Source: Anisodus tanguticus
Taxonomy: Eukaryota > Streptophyta > Magnoliopsida > Solanales > Solanaceae
Length of the DNA: 64,000 nt
Reading direction: 5' to 3'
Assembly: GCA_034509755.1 (NCBI GenBank)
Contig: CM067550.1
Span: 9,479,001-9,543,000, forward strand
Shown here in pieces: positions 24,278 through 35,476 of the stretch (positions within the stretch are counted from its first letter, which is position 1; each line of letters starts with the position of its first letter). The notes under the pieces were generated by a model. The model searched no databases, was not told where the DNA came from, and worked only from the letters and a program-made list of their open reading frames with translations. The position numbers and the translations under genes are program-made.

Positions 24278-24898
24278 TCACCGGTGCATCAACCACCAAC
24301 GCCTTCTGATTATGTTCATCTTGTTTAGTACGCCTAGTTTCCTCCAAAAGTAATTGTGACCGGGCCTTGATAAAACTAGGAGGGGATCGACTTGTTGGAT
24401 CATCGTTGCAAGCGTATCGTACTCACCCTTTGGGAAACAATTAATTAGTTGCAAAGCCATAATTGTTTCTGAAATCGGAGTGCCCCTATTAGATAGTTGA
24501 TCTGCAACTAATTTCAATTATTTACAATAGTCGGACATATTAGCAAAGTTTTCAAGACGGGTGTTATTAAATTGTTCCTCTAGATACACGGCACGTGTAT
24601 GTTTGTTGTCTTGAAAAAAATCTTCTAGTCTTGTCCATAAGTCGTGAGCCGAAGCACATGTCTTCATAATAGTATGAAGTAGATCCTTGGATATGGTGCC
24701 ATATATCTATTGCTTGACGATTGCATCAAGTCGTTTCCACGTTATGTTATCAACGTCAAGCGGATGGGGTGTGGTGGCATCGATATGATCAAGAACGTTG
24801 TAGGCACAAACATGTATTTGAAATAACTCAACCCACAAAGAGTATTGGTCATCATCCTCATCAAGAATCAAAGGGATAAAGTTTTTTATGTTCGTCAC
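24278..24898 (-). pseudogene. Copia gag remnant
   Basis: Two open pieces, 24,707-24,898 and 24,278-24,517, resemble plant copia gag (YSLWVELFQIHVCAYNVLDH; then LKLVADQL-like and FPKGEYDTLATMIQQ). They are separated by stops. A basic glycine/arginine-rich tail follows near 24,240-24,180. The capsid function is lost. Confidence 0.7.
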
Positions 24899-26031
24899 GG
24901 CAAACGATGGATGAAAGGTGTTAGGAGAGGAGGAGGGATGAGGAGGATGTGTGACGTCTTATGTTGATTAGGAGGAATCGAGAGAAGCCATGTGGCCGCC
25001 GGAAGTAAGGAGAATGGGTGGTTGGGGCGATGGAGAATATTAAGGGTTTAGGAGGGTTCCGCCATAACCAAGGAAAGAGGTGGAGTTGCTTTAGGGTTTG
25101 GGAGGGTTCCGCTATAACCAAGGAAAGAGGGGGATTGGCGGTCGACTAGAGTTTAGGGTAGGAAGGGTGTTAGGATTTGACTTCTGATACCATGTAGAAT
25201 AGTGTAATTTTCCTTGTCTGGAGTCTTCTCATTAATACAATATACATGTGTTTACAATTGTAATCATAATCATATGAAAATATCTACTTTATATAATTAC
25301 ACTAAAATAATAATTACATAATAAATGAAGAATATTTAAGTATTCTCTATCATTATTTTCTAAAGAGTGAGAGACTACTCTTTTGGTTGTGAAGAATATG
25401 TGATACGTCTCCTTCTAAAGGGTATATGTATAGATAGGACTATGATGGGATAGTAGGAAGTCCAAATTTGACTCAAATAGGTACATGTAAGTAAGACCAT
25501 TGTTTAGTTGGATTCTGAAATTTGATTCCTAGCACTAATTGGATTGAAAAAGAAGATAAAAGGGTAGAAAAGAAAAAACCTATGTTCCATGCATGTGTAT
25601 TAGAAATTCTGATAAATCCAACGTTGACAAGGAAATATTCATAATTTTTAAGCTATCAAGTTGTTCACAGTAAAATTCGCGTCGAGAAAATAATAATTGA
25701 GACAGGAAAATATCGCAACAATCGTAGTATTTATTTTTAAATATGAGTATTACAATATCTATGAATTCTCTGATTCTTCCTTTCGTTAATAAATTCAAGG
25801 GCTTTTGAGATTAATCTTGAACTTAGTAGATTTGATCTTGACTTGTACTTGAATTCAAGGGCATGAAACTTGATCTTGAATATGGTGGTCTTGATCTTGA
25901 ATTATACTTGGATTCAAGGGCTTGCAGCTTGATCTCGAATCTTCGTTTTGATCTCTAGAACTTGTAGAGAAATATTTGAATGCTTGAATGCTTGTAGAGA
26001 CATCTGCAACGTTTGATCCACGAGCTCTCTC

Positions 26032-26546
26032 TGGCTTCTTGTTAGAATTCTTGGTCCTTTTCTGAATTATGAGACTCATATTTATAGTTGTAGGATGAAG
26101 GAGTTGTGATAAGGACAAACTCCTTTCAACCAATCAGATTTAAGTTGACATGGCGATAGTTGATTGGTCGAAACATATCACTTATACACGTGACACATTT
26201 TCATTGCCTTTGATTTGACTAGGCATGCTATGTCATTTTGACATGTGGCATGATCTCATTGGTTCATTCGCTTGACTTGGCGTGCCACGTCATTTGACAT
26301 GTGGCACCAAACTGGGCCTCTAGAAAGATGATATATTGGGCTTGACAAAGTGGGCTAGTCATTTATAGCCCAATTAAATGGACTAACCCAACAAAATTGG
26401 ACTATTATTTAAATCCATATTTATTGAACTTAAATAATTAATTCAATTATATTAATTCATAATATTTATATGGACTAATATATCTTGAATTTAATATAAT
26501 CCGAATTTCTTGTGGATTTAAATTTAATAAAATTTCATTGTTCACA
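26032..26546 (-). repeat. LTR copy (3' LTR, left)
   Basis: Near-full-length match to 31,628-32,132, sharing for example tatttatagttgtaggatg, tagttgattggtcga and gggcctctagaaagatgat blocks. The edge at 26,546 adjoins the polypurine tract. The LTR probably continues left of 26,032, where the right copy has been deleted. Confidence 0.8.
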
Positions 26547-26803
26547 AATGTCCCCTACTTCAAGATTTATCGAGGTGTATAACTTATCGAACCTTTAAAG
26601 ACGAGACTTGAAGTACACACGAACCAAATATTTTTTACTTCATGTAGTTAACTTCTTGCGAAATATTTGAAATTCAACAAGAAATGACTGATCTTGAGAT
26701 CTTGACTCGCAATTTGCTTGTCATACATGTCCAAGCCGTCCAGATTGATAATACATGCCCAGAATCCCCTTCTTTTCAAGAGACATGCATTTTGCTAACT
26801 TAA

Positions 26804-27163
26804 TTGCTTCCAATGTTAGGCTTCAGGCCATTATTTGTTCATGTGAACTGTAAAGAAAATTGCCATCCTTATTGCAAAATAAATGTTGTCAAAGTGTGGC
26901 TTACGTGGGTCATACATATAGTTCACTGTATTAGGACTTTGAAAAGAAAAATACATCGAACTAAGATAACTTTTCACAATGTCATTGCTCAATTGAATTT
27001 TATTTGGAGTAGGACAGTGTTGACCGCCTTACAATTGAATTCTTCTATCCCACATCGTACGAAATCCTCTAGACATCCGCCAGTTGTACTATATGTAGCA
27101 CCATATTCTTCAATCGTAGATATCAAGACCCAACGTCCTCAAGTCATTCGATTTCGCCTCTGA
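26804..27163 (+). other. Open frame inside gypsy internal region, unlikely a gene
   Basis: A 119-codon plus-strand frame (starts MLPMLGFRPLFVHVNC) lies antisense to the retroelement, between the polypurine tract and the arrays. No family is recognised, and there is no sign of splicing or a promoter. It is most likely chance within non-coding element sequence. Confidence 0.15.
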
Positions 27164-27229
27164 CATGTAATGGTTTTTTTTCGTTCTTCTGCGTTTTCTT
27201 TCTTTCTTTGTAGGTCCAAAGCACTCAAA

Positions 27230-27810
27230 GTTCATGAGGATTAGCTTAAGTTTAAGGTGCAAGAGAATAATATTGTCTCCGTCACCTTGAGATTGATGAG
27301 TTGAGCCGCTTCCAATGATGTATCCACGAAACCATCAGCTTATGGTGCGAGAGATTAACATTGCCCCCATCATCTTGAGACTGACAAGTTGATCAACATT
27401 CAACGACGTATCCATGAAATCATCAACTTAGGGTGCGAGAGATTAACATTGCTTCCGTCACCTTGAGATTGATGGGTTGAGCCACATTCAACGACGTATC
27501 CATGATGCTAAATATCCATATCGATGGAATATTAAAAATCCATGACGCCAAATATCCATATTGATGAAATATCAAAGGACAAGTCAACGATAAGGCTAGC
27601 TTAAGGTGCAAGGGGACAAATTTGTCCACCTTAAGATTGGGAATTTTAAGATCCTTCTAAGGATTAATCCGCGAAAAGACCAGCTTAAGGTGCAAAGGGA
27701 CAAAAAAATTATCCACCTTAAGACTGAAAATTTAGAGATACTTCTAAGGATAAATCCGCGAAAAGGCCAACTTAAGGTGCAAAGAGGCGAAAATCATCCA
27801 ACTTAAGAAT
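27230..27810. repeat. Tandem array, about 84-88-bp units
   Basis: A unit with gagattaacattgc, a caccttgag box, acgacgtatccatga and atcagctta recurs with an 88-bp step (27,263; 27,351; 27,439). From about 27,600 a related unit (ttaaggtgcaaaggg ... ccaccttaag ... aaatccgcgaaaa) repeats at about 84-87 bp (27,601; 27,685; 27,772). It lies in the internal region of the gypsy element. Confidence 0.75.
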
Positions 27811-27829
27811 GAAAATTTTAAAAACTCTC

Positions 27830-28165
27830 AGCTTGAATACTACACTTGGCAAACTTTGAAGACTTCAACTTGCCACGTGGTGGGTTCGAAATTCCAACTT
27901 GAAAACTAGACGGATTTAAAGACTTCAATTTGCAGACATGGTGGATTTAAAGCTTCAATTTAAAAAGCTGGCAAATTTGCAGATGTAGTGCTTTGACTTC
28001 AAATTGAAGAGTTGGCGGATTTGAGGATTTACTTGAAAATCGACGAATTTGAAGACTTCAACTCGTAGATGGAGTGGCTTTGGACTTCATCTTGAAGAGT
28101 GTGCGTATTTGAGGATCTTAACTTAAAAATCGACGGATTTGAAGACTTCAATTTATTGATTTAAT
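27830..28165. repeat. Imperfect repeats with gacttcaa motifs
   Basis: Blocks of the form ggatttgaagacttcaa and cttgaaga recur at uneven spacing between the 85-bp and 36-bp arrays. Units are too diverged for me to give a period. Confidence 0.55.
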
Positions 28166-28599
28166 GAATTATTAAGAGATTACAGTCATCCCATTGAACA
28201 AACCCATTTACCATGGATATTTGCCCTATTGAACCGTCAGTATTTGGTGAAGGTCCAAATTTCATTAAAAGGATGCGTGTATATATGATTAGCATGTGCC
28301 TGGTCAGGCGGATTTCATCCCATCACACTTCACTCGAACAACACATAGATAGATGTACATTCTTTTTAACTCATGAGACTGAACTTAGAAGAATACTCTA
28401 AACTGCCTACGTACCTCGGTGAAGAGGATCAACTAATTCCATAGTTTAGATAAATGAGTTTTTTTTTGTGTCCTAACTTTTGCCTAGGCCGCCCCTTGCG
28501 AGATTTTCAATCTAGCGGACTTTTTTTAAGCCGTGCACAATTTATACTCTTGCGGGTCAGGAGTAACATGTAGTTTATGCTTGTACGTCAAGGAGTGTT

Positions 28600-29170
28600 T
28601 TAACTTGAAGATTTAGCTCGAACTAAAGAGCTTCGCAACTCGAAGATTTAGCTCAAACTTGAGGAGCTTTGCGACTTGAAGATTTAGCTTGAATTTGAGG
28701 AGTTTCGTGATTTTAAGATTTAGCTCGAATTTGAGGAGCTTCGCAATTTGAGAATTTAGCTCAAATTTGAGGAGCTTCGCAATTTGAGAATTTGGCTCGT
28801 GATTTGATGACCTTTGTGACTTCAAGATTTAGCTCAAATTTGAAGAGCTTCGCGACTTGAAGATTCTCAAATTTGAAGAGCTTTGCAATTTAAAGATTTA
28901 GCTCGAACTTGAGAAGGTTTGCGACTTGAAGATTTAGCTTGAATTTGAGGAGCTTCGTGATTTGAAGACAGCTTGATTTGATAATCTTTGTGATTTTAAG
29001 ATTTAACTCGAACTTGATGAGCTTCATGACTTCAAGATTTAGCTCGATTTTGAGGAGCTTTGCAATTTCAACATTTAGCTCGAATTTGATGAGCATCGCG
29101 ATTTGAAATTTTGGCTTGTAATTTGATGAGCTTTGTGACTTTGAGATTTTGCTCGAATTTGGGACGCTTT
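28600..29170. repeat. Tandem array, 36-bp units
   Basis: About 15 diverged units of the form gaggagcttcgcaatttgag followed by aatttagctcaaattt. The 36-bp period makes the minus strand translate as a 12-residue repeat (KLLKFELNLQVA-like), so long open frames there are repeat artefacts rather than genes. Confidence 0.85.
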
Positions 29171-29465
29171 GTGACATGTAGTTTTAGCTCGTGCTTTAAA
29201 GAGCATTATAATTTGCAGTTTAGGCTCGTGCGTTGAGGAGCATTGCAACTTGCAATTTAGGCTCGTGCGATGAGGAGCATTATAACTTGCAGTTTAGGCT
29301 CGTGTGACGAGGAGCATTATAACTGGCAGTTTAGGCTCGTGCGATGATGAGCATTATAACTTACAGTTTAGGCTCATGCGATGAGGAGCATTATAACTTG
29401 CAGTTTAGGCTCGTGCGATGACGAGCATTATAACTTGCAATTCAGGCTCGTGCGATGATGAGCAT
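29171..29465. repeat. Tandem array, 37-bp units
   Basis: Successive taggctcgtgcga motifs start at 29,221, 29,258, 29,295, 29,332, 29,369, 29,406 and 29,443, an exact 37-bp step. The unit is related to the adjoining 36-bp array but one base longer and more homogeneous. It abuts the end of the gag frame at 29,442. Confidence 0.92.
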
Positions 29466-29964
29466 TGTAACACACATGGACTCTTCAGTTTCATCTTCAG
29501 ATTCAAACTTTCCCCCACTATAGAGTTCTTTTATATATTCGTCTTCACGATATTCACAGACATGCAACCATTGATCTCCACTTGTAGACATGCTCAATTC
29601 CATATCATGTGCATGAATGGCCAACTCTTCAAATATTTTCGGCTTTATTCCTAGCAAGATGTATATGCACATTTGAATTCTGAAAGTTTCACTAAGGTGA
29701 TCTTTGCAGTTGAGGCTCAACCTCTTCCAACGATTGATAAAGTTGATGGCTGGCTCATCCTTCAATTGACGAGCGTTTGTAAGTTCAATCATACTCACAG
29801 TGGGCTTTGTGTTGTGGAAACGATTGAGGAATTCTTGCTCCAGTTGCTCCCAATTATCTATAGAACCAGGTTCGAGATTCGTGTACCAATCAAAAGCATT
29901 TTCTTTGAGAGATCGGATGAACTGCTTGACGTGATAATCATCATAATGCCAACATCGTTGCAAG
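29442..29964 (-). pseudogene. Ty3/gypsy gag (retrotransposon gag domain), interrupted
   Basis: The open frame carries FIRSLKENAFDWYTNLEPGS, WEQLEQEFLNRFHNT, VSMIELTNARQLKDEPAINF and GIKPKIFEELAIHAHDMELS, matching the retrotransposon gag (capsid) domain of plant gypsy elements. Its N-terminal part sits beyond the solo LTR at about 31,577-31,625. A one-base frameshift lies near the junction (the CWHYDDY segment). The C-terminus runs into the 37-bp array. No zinc knuckle is visible. Confidence 0.85.
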
Positions 29965-31575
29965 TGTCACGACCCAAACTTAAAGGCCATGATCGGCACC
30001 CGGGCCTTCGATGGTTGAGTACCGATGTACATTTCATACTATTCTTCTGTAATGCTCATAAGGACCGATGAGGCCAACATAAACAATGATCCTTAAATAT
30101 GACAGCTCAATAATGAAACGTCAGTGATATGAACATGTGTAGATATACGGGCCGGCCAGGCCACCATGAAAATTGTACATAAGATACAAGCCGTCAAAGT
30201 CATATGCATCAAACTGTTAGACATCAAAGTTGTACTTATACGGAAACCAGAACAACATGTCTATGAGCCTCTAAGAATACATAACCATCACAAATCGGGA
30301 TAGGGCCCCGACATACCCATCGTCATCGTATATACATATGCATAATGACACATGCAGGTAAGTCCGGAGAAGTACACCTCACCTATCAGCTGTTGAATCA
30401 GTCTACAATATTTATAACATCATACTTATGCTTACCATATCATTTTTCAACCCAAACATCATAAAAACAACCTTCAAAATAGTCTACACACCTAACACTC
30501 TAATCTTCACTTTTAATCTCAAGTTTCATATATTTCTTTCATCAATCCACCCGATAAATATATAGACACGCATAACAACCATAATAATGACATAACCAAG
30601 TTATTTTCTATAATTTCCATCCACAACAACTTGTTTATAAAGCCTGAAAACAGTCCAACAATAAATTAACAATATCCCTTGCCCTTTCAAGTCCTATCTC
30701 TTAGTCTTGTACTCAAATAACACAACCAACATGTAATTAACCTTAAGCACACCCAAAAATATGTTCCACATACATTACATAACATCTACAACTTAAAATC
30801 CAAACTTGATTCAACTCACATCCACCCTTGTTGACTTCACAACATTCTAGAGGCAATATTCTATACTTTAGCTAGCTTTTGGTGTTGAATTGGGTTATGA
30901 ACCCTTGGATTTCGGCTTGAACTCTTTAGGGACGGTTGAGAGAGCTTAATAGAAGGTTAGGGCGAAGTTTGGTTGAAAATGAATGAAAAACAACCCCCAA
31001 AACATCTTTTAAGGATGCCAAAGTTGGTGGCCGCCTCATGTGGGCCCCAAATTGTATTGCTTTCATAGTCTCGCAAAAACGCAAATATCTCTCTACTCGG
31101 ATATCGTATTGATGAACGGTTTAATGCATTGAAAACTAGATTCGTAGACCTTCAATTCTATGGGTGGACCACCCCGTAATTCCTAATAGATTGGGACAAA
31201 GGCTCTGCAACATTTGACCCAAATTTCAGTTAATTTATAAATGTAACTTGCAACAACTTTTGCTGACTTTTCTCTTATAACTCTCTTGACTTCAAAACTT
31301 AACACATGACTATTATATAATTCAAATACCTCATAATATGACCTTCTTATCAGGTTAAATACTTATAGTCTTACCCCAAAAGTACAGGTTATAACATTCC
31401 CAACTTACCGACTTTCAACTAAACTTATTTTCTTCGATTCGTTTAACTTCTAAACCTTTCAACACGTGTTATACATGATTTTAAACACTCATGAACTTGA
31501 GAATGGTCTTGCTCTCCGAGCTTATATCGACTAAATTATGACACACTTTAACATATAAAAATATGGGATGTAACA
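29965..31575. mobile_element. Solo LTR inserted into gypsy gag
   Basis: A 1,611-bp segment starts TGTCACGACCCAAA and ends GATGTAACA. It is flanked by gcaag (29,960-29,964) and acaag (31,576-31,580), a 4-of-5 target-site duplication. Removing it rejoins the gag reading (HFVETC on the right, the rest on the left). No coding region and no second copy of the ends are inside, so it is best read as a solo LTR left by recombination. Confidence 0.75.
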
Positions 31576-31627
31576 ACAAGTCTCGACAAAGTGTGCTATA
31601 TGTTTTTTGGGGTTTCCTTTGCCATCT

Positions 31628-32132
31628 ATGGCTTCTTGTTAGAATTATTGTTCCTTTTTCTAAATTGTGAGACCCCTATTTATAGTTGTAGGATGGAGGA
31701 GTTGTGATAAGGACAAATGCCTTTCGGCCATTCATATTTAAAGTTGATATGACGATAGTTGATTGGTCGAGACACGTCACTTATACACGTGCCGCATTTC
31801 ACTGGCCTTTGATTTGACTAGGCATGTTGTGTCATTTTGATATGTGGCATGATCTCATTAGCTCCTTCGCTTGACTTGGAGTGTCACATCATTTGACACG
31901 TGCCACCAAACTGGGCCTCTAGAAAGATGATATCTTAGACTTGACAAAGTGGACTCATCATTTATAGCCCAAATGAATGGACAAGCCCAACAAAATTGAA
32001 CTATTATTTAAATTAACATTTATTGAACTTAAATAATTAATTCATAATATTTATATGGACTAATATATCTTGAATTTAATATAATCCAATTTTTTTGTGA
32101 ATTTAAATTTAATAAAATTTCATCGTCCGCCA
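31628..32132 (-). repeat. LTR copy (5' LTR remnant, right)
   Basis: Matches 26,032-26,546. Its right edge on minus begins TGGCGGACGATGAAATTTT, equivalent to TGTGAACAATGAAATTTT in the left copy. The inner part next to gag is missing. Confidence 0.75.
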
Positions 32133-33260
32133 AAAGTTACCATAAAAATAGCTACTACAAATTAAAGGCCGATCATAAGAAAGTAAAATCAATCTATAAG
32201 ACCTCAAATCAATTTATGTCTTGACCTTGTTGTCCATTAACAATTCCGTGAACAAGTTGATAGAAGTCACAGAACTACAGCTACTAGTAATGTGTGAACA
32301 GTGTGAAAGCCCAAAGAGTATCTTTGAGGATATATTTTCTTTCTAAAAATAGAAATGAGATATGAAAAATAAATTTTCTCCTTCCTTGAAAGTTTATGGG
32401 CCTCATGATATAGAAGGCCTGTTTGAAACACTATAGCCCATTATAATGGCATCACCACAAGAACCATCTTTGAATATCCCAGTATTATTATCAGACATTT
32501 TAGAATCTGAATCAATGGAATGACTAATGAACTATATATACCACTTAATATGTTGCATGATTTGTGGAATAAACATTTATTTGAAATAAGAATTTAAAAT
32601 GATATAATTTTAATTTGCACCAATTGAGTCTGCCTCTTATAATGCCAACCGATATATAGTAGCTTCAATGTGAATAAGGGTTATCCAGAAGCTGTTGATC
32701 TTTAGCCGAAAAAACAAAGACACTATGTTTTCTGTTTCTAATTCTGTTAATACTATCAAATGCACCGTCAGATCTTGCTTTCAGATTACTATTATTATAA
32801 GTACTTGTTTGGCGTGGAGGGGTGAAAAAACTGTGCCTATTAAAGGCAGTTGCCGCATGGCTGAGATCTTGAATTGGTGGTATACTCATTTAATTTATTG
32901 CATTATTTATTATTTTTTTTGATAATCCGGGTTTTCAGGCTTGCGACTGACTACTTCACTGGTATTACCCAAACGTTCTGTAGGTAATAGCACCGGTCCT
33001 TCAACACTATTACCAGGTAAATCGCGGGATGTGCTCCGGTGGCCAGTTTTTCTGGGAGCGTACAACTGATCAATGAGACAAGGTCAAATTCCCCATGGAA
33101 TTTGATTAATTTATGGCATTATTGTTGATATGGTTTCAAGAATGGAAAAGAACACCCCACCCCCCACAGTGAACTCATCTATTAATTATCTTCCCAGAGA
33201 ACTGAAGATTGAAGGATTTGTGGTCTCCATCCAACCACTAGTATGCGGGAGTGTATACAT
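32133..33260. other. Unassigned spacer
   Basis: No gene is supported. Short open frames near 32,665-32,922 overlap on both strands and look accidental. 32,935-33,065 is locally GC-richer (ctggtattaccc, accggtccttc, gtgctccggtggcc) and differs from its surroundings, but I cannot assign it. Confidence 0.4.
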
Positions 33261-34327
33261 TGTAGACATCGAAATTTTATTGGACTCTACAAGACGAGTT
33301 CAATTCATCTTCAAACTCTAAGGTTTGTTTGGGTTTCTTGGAGCCTAATTTACCCTAAACTCTAGCTCACGTCTATATAAAATGATACATATTCATTTGA
33401 ATAAGCATCTCAAAAGTTCCATAAATTCATGGAATAATCACAAAGAGATCAAGATATGGCTAAACTCTTCTTGATAATCAAATAGTTCAAGAAGATCCAC
33501 AAAATTCTTTTATGAAGATAAATTCCAAGGAGGCCTATATCATCCTACTTCGAGAAACACGCTACTAACGGCCCTCAAATCATAGAAAAATTAGGAGAGA
33601 AGAATCAAGGAATAAACAGATTTGTACTCACAATCTTGATAAATGAAATCACACTTTTTATTTATTTAATGATTGCAACTTATTTTCCATACTCAGCGAA
33701 AATTTGTTGCAAACAAATTGGCACGCTCAGTGGAACCAAGTCTGCTCTTCATCTCTTCTCTCACAAACAAATCCGCAGTGAAAGAAGGAAGGTCCATTTT
33801 TATGGTACTTCAAGTCTCTTCTTCGAGTTTCACAAGCCTACACCCCGACAAGTCTTGAAGTAGGGGGACATTTGTAGACATCGAAATTTTGTGGGACTCT
33901 ACAAGACGAATTAAATCCATCTTAACTCTAAGGTCCATTAGGGTTTCTTGGAGGCTACTCTATCCTAAACCCTAGCTCACGCCTATATAAAGGGATACAT
34001 ATGCGCTTGAATAAGCATCTCAAAAGTTTCATAAACTCATGGAATAATCACAAAGAAATCAAGATGTGGCTAAACTCTTCTTGATAATCAAATACTTCAA
34101 GAAGATCCACAAAATCCTTTCATGGAGATAAATTTCAAGGAGGCCTATATCATCCTAGTTTGAGAAACACGCTACTAATGACCCTCGAATCATGTAGAAA
34201 ATTAGGAGAGAAGAATCAAGGGAAGAGACAGATTTGTACTCACAATCTTGATAAATGAAATCACTCTTTTTATTTATTTAATGATAGCAGTTTATTTTCC
34301 ATACTCAACGAAAATTTGTTGCAAACA
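33261..34327 (+). mobile_element. TRIM: miniature LTR retrotransposon
   Basis: Two 455-bp LTRs (33,261-33,715 and 33,873-34,327) are about 90% identical by eye. Both start TGTAGACATCGAAATTTT and end TTTGTTGCAAACA. Only 157 bp lie between them. The internal part begins aattggcacgctcagtgga, where a primer-binding site is expected, and ends with the purine tract gaagtagggggacatt directly before the second LTR. Flanks are tacat and tagat, a near-match target-site duplication. Coding capacity is nil, so it needs an autonomous partner. LTR divergence indicates an old insertion. Confidence 0.9.
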
Positions 34328-34480
34328 TAGATATCACTGAATTCACATTCGTTTGGCGTTGAAAATGAAATAAAGACTTTTGAGCTCGTATTCTAAAACA
34401 AGCATACATATTTGTTTTGCTATAAATCGTCTCATTAAAGGTAAAATTAGAAGCTTAAAGTTCAATTAATAAGTACTAAA

Positions 34481-34734
34481 TACTCCCTCCTGATAAAAAG
34501 AGTGTCCACTTAGTCATTTGCACACCCCGTAATAAAATAATAACTTCTAGGCAAAATAAGTAATTTGATTAAAATGCCCCTAATTAAATATGTATTGGAA
34601 TTTGGTCACCTAACACTTAATAAGGACAAATCTGGAAAAGTAAGGTTAATTCTTTCTTGATTTGGTAAGTGGACACTATTTATGACTTAAAATATAAAGG
34701 CTAAGTAAACATTCTTTTTTATCCGGGTGGAGTA
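34481..34734. mobile_element. Stowaway-like MITE
   Basis: Starts TACTCCCTCCTGATAAAAAG and ends TTTATCCGGGTGGAGTA, inverted repeats with TA ends. About 254 bp, non-coding. Confidence 0.75.
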
Positions 34735-35035
34735 TAAAAATATGTCTTTATATTAACTGACTTGAAAGAAAATAATGTCATATAAATTGGGATAGGAGGA
34801 GTAACATATAATAATATTTGTATTTTAATAAATTATGCGGGTCACAATCTCATTAGATAAAATGAGAAGTTTAAAGTTACATTCTTAAATATTCTACTAA
34901 GTATAAGAAATGTCATTTTTTGAACTGATTTAAAAGAAAGAATGTCATATAAATTAGGATAGAGATAATAACAAATAATAATATTTGTATTTTAATAAAT
35001 TATGTAGGTTACAATATTTAGATTATTTTAAATCA
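34735..35035. repeat. Local duplication of a Stowaway-like end
   Basis: Segments near 34,735-34,850 and 34,860-35,010 share gaaagaa-aatgtcatataaattgg and aataatatttgtattttaat blocks in the same order. This looks like a diverged tandem duplication, probably of old MITE sequence adjoining the element at 34,481. Confidence 0.55.
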
Positions 35036-35476
35036 AAAGTGTGTAGTACTTTGATTCTTTTCCTTACTATGGCCAACTCAAGGGCTTGACGGCTTGTTTT
35101 ATAATTGATGGATTAAAAACTTGTTGGTTGAATTTGACCACGAATGTGAAGCCATACTTTGATCAGAAATGTGAAGGTAATTTTGATCACGAATTTGCTG
35201 TCAGACAATAATCACAAATGTATAGGGGAGGCTTCTTGATATACGGAAGACTATGAATCACCACTGAGAAAGGCTTCTTAAAGCATGTATTTTGGATCTT
35301 TTTTTGATATATTTGAATCTTCAAAAACATCAGACAATACTTTAATATTTCGGGTTGATCTCGAGAAGAATTTTTTTTATTACTCTTCCATGGTGAGGAG
35401 CTATGTAGTTGATGATTGATCTCTTTTGTGGATGCCTTCATGCTTTTATGATGTCTTCTTTCCATTTATCAATGAT

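Larger units (their letters stand above)
21690..25193 (-). mobile_element. Truncated, degenerate Ty1/copia retrotransposon
   Basis: Read on the minus strand from 25,193 downwards. A primer-binding site TGGTATCAGAAGT (25,180-25,192, initiator-tRNA-Met type) adjoins an LTR edge ending ACA at 25,193. Next come gag (LDEDDDQYSLWVELFQIH, 24,707-24,898; ETIMALQLINCFPKGEYDTL, 24,278-24,517), a G/R-rich stretch near 24,180-24,240, and a protease/pre-integrase region (LFSLKNVLYAPNIIKNLISI, 23,579-23,809). The integrase core follows (SCPHTSHQNGKIERI then LNILPTRTLQNKTPTEI, 22,653-23,066), then a linker, then RT up to QLRKSLYGLKQSPKA at about 21,695. The RT catalytic part, RNase H and 3' LTR are absent. 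Several stops and frameshifts are present. The outer edge of the 5' LTR above 25,193 was not resolved. Confidence 0.85.
25600..32132 (-). mobile_element. Gag-only Ty3/gypsy LTR element with tandem arrays, split by a solo LTR
   Basis: Two direct repeats of about 510 bp (26,032-26,546 and 31,628-32,132) are LTR copies. The inner edge of the left copy reads, on minus, AAGTAGGGGACATT then TGTGAACAATG, a polypurine tract next to an LTR start, so transcription runs right to left. Gag starts abruptly next to the right copy (DGKGNPKKHIAHFVETC, about 31,577-31,625) and continues after the solo LTR at 29,964-29,442 (VKQFIRSLKENAFDWYTNLE, FLNRFHNTKPTVSMIELTNA). No protease, RT or integrase follows; instead 26.6-29.4 kb holds tandem arrays. 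The right LTR appears to have lost its R-U5, primer-binding site and gag start by deletion. The left LTR extends below 26,032 (about 60-bp repeats with ATTCAAGGGC near 25,792, 25,852 and 25,912); its outer edge, set here near 25,600, is uncertain. The structure resembles non-autonomous gag-only plant elements. Confidence 0.75.

Noticed and set aside
28613..29177. Minus-strand proteins of leucine/lysine-rich repeats
   Set aside because: The frames are products of a 36-bp tandem DNA repeat in a retroelement, with no start context or family match.
29673..30071. 132-codon plus-strand ORF
   Set aside because: It runs antisense through gag and across the solo-LTR junction, so it is an artefact.
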